This document shows, in pieces, positions 21,304-21,422 of a DNA stretch of 21,422 nucleotides (the stretch's first letter is position 1; every line of letters starts with the position of its first letter). The DNA comes from Butyrivibrio sp. (lineage in GTDB: Bacteria; Bacillota; Clostridia; Lachnospirales; Lachnospiraceae), in the NCBI GenBank assembly GCA_016297265.1, contig JAEDHB010000024.1, positions 1 through 21,422 of the forward strand, read 5' to 3'. The translations under genes were made by a program, and so were the position numbers. A model generated the notes under the pieces. It did not search any database, had not been told where the DNA came from, and saw only the letters and a list, made by a program, of their open reading frames with translations.

Positions 21304-21422
21304 AAAAAATTATATATCGGATACTGATTCCAGAAAATTATCAAGATGCTTTTGGGCATCTTCTGATAGTAAGCGCCTAATTTCGGGGTGTATCCCTTAA
21401 AATATATTCCGGATCTCACGCT

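Overview
The window looks like a chromosomal segment of a low-to-moderate GC anaerobic member of the Bacillota, most probably a Lachnospiraceae gut or rumen bacterium. The basis is AGGAGG-type ribosome binding sites, consensus sigma-A promoters with extended -10 elements, intrinsic terminators, a GH94 disaccharide phosphorylase pair, a PanG-type pantothenate operon and a stand-alone CheX/CheY-type protein. No tRNA, rRNA or CRISPR array is visible.

Layout. 1-305: 3' end of a DUF6935-like protein. 472-838: an orphan small charged protein with its own promoter and terminator. 901-3108: a fusion of short helical repeats, a CheX-type phosphatase and a CheY-like receiver, then an AlkZ-related protein. 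3239-8426: a two-gene operon of GH94 phosphorylases of different subfamilies, closed by a strong terminator. 8477-13678: a strong promoter, a leader hairpin with two bulged adenosines (pan-motif-like), and the tightly packed operon panG-panB-panC-panD-coaBC-coaX, which covers ketopantoate formation to 4'-phosphopantetheine, closed by a terminator. 13695-16278: a metal-resistance operon with a SmtB/CzrA-type ArsR repressor, a free HMA metallochaperone and a P1B-2 (Zn/Cd/Pb) ATPase. It starts at a perfect sigma-A promoter overlaid by 8-bp periodic repeats. 16294-17720: minus-strand metY (O-acetylhomoserine sulfhydrylase) with terminator and promoter, divergent from a single-pass membrane protein (17766-18350). 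A 13-bp palindrome lies between the two promoters. 18434-19105: an OmpR/PhoB-type response regulator with no kinase beside it. 19106-19411: a gene-free stretch rich in repeats and hairpins that looks like a junction. 19412-21205: a P-loop ATPase with a C-terminal PD-(D/E)XK nuclease-like domain, closed by a terminator.

The first 19 kb is mostly housekeeping and catabolic. The least explained parts are the CheX-receiver fusion with its three 29-residue repeats, the pan operon leader, the metal-operon operator, the metY divergent operator, and the ATPase-nuclease gene with a 45-nt hairpin directly before its ribosome binding site. The last is the only part that looks like an accessory, possibly defence-type, locus. 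Nothing here proves a new system.
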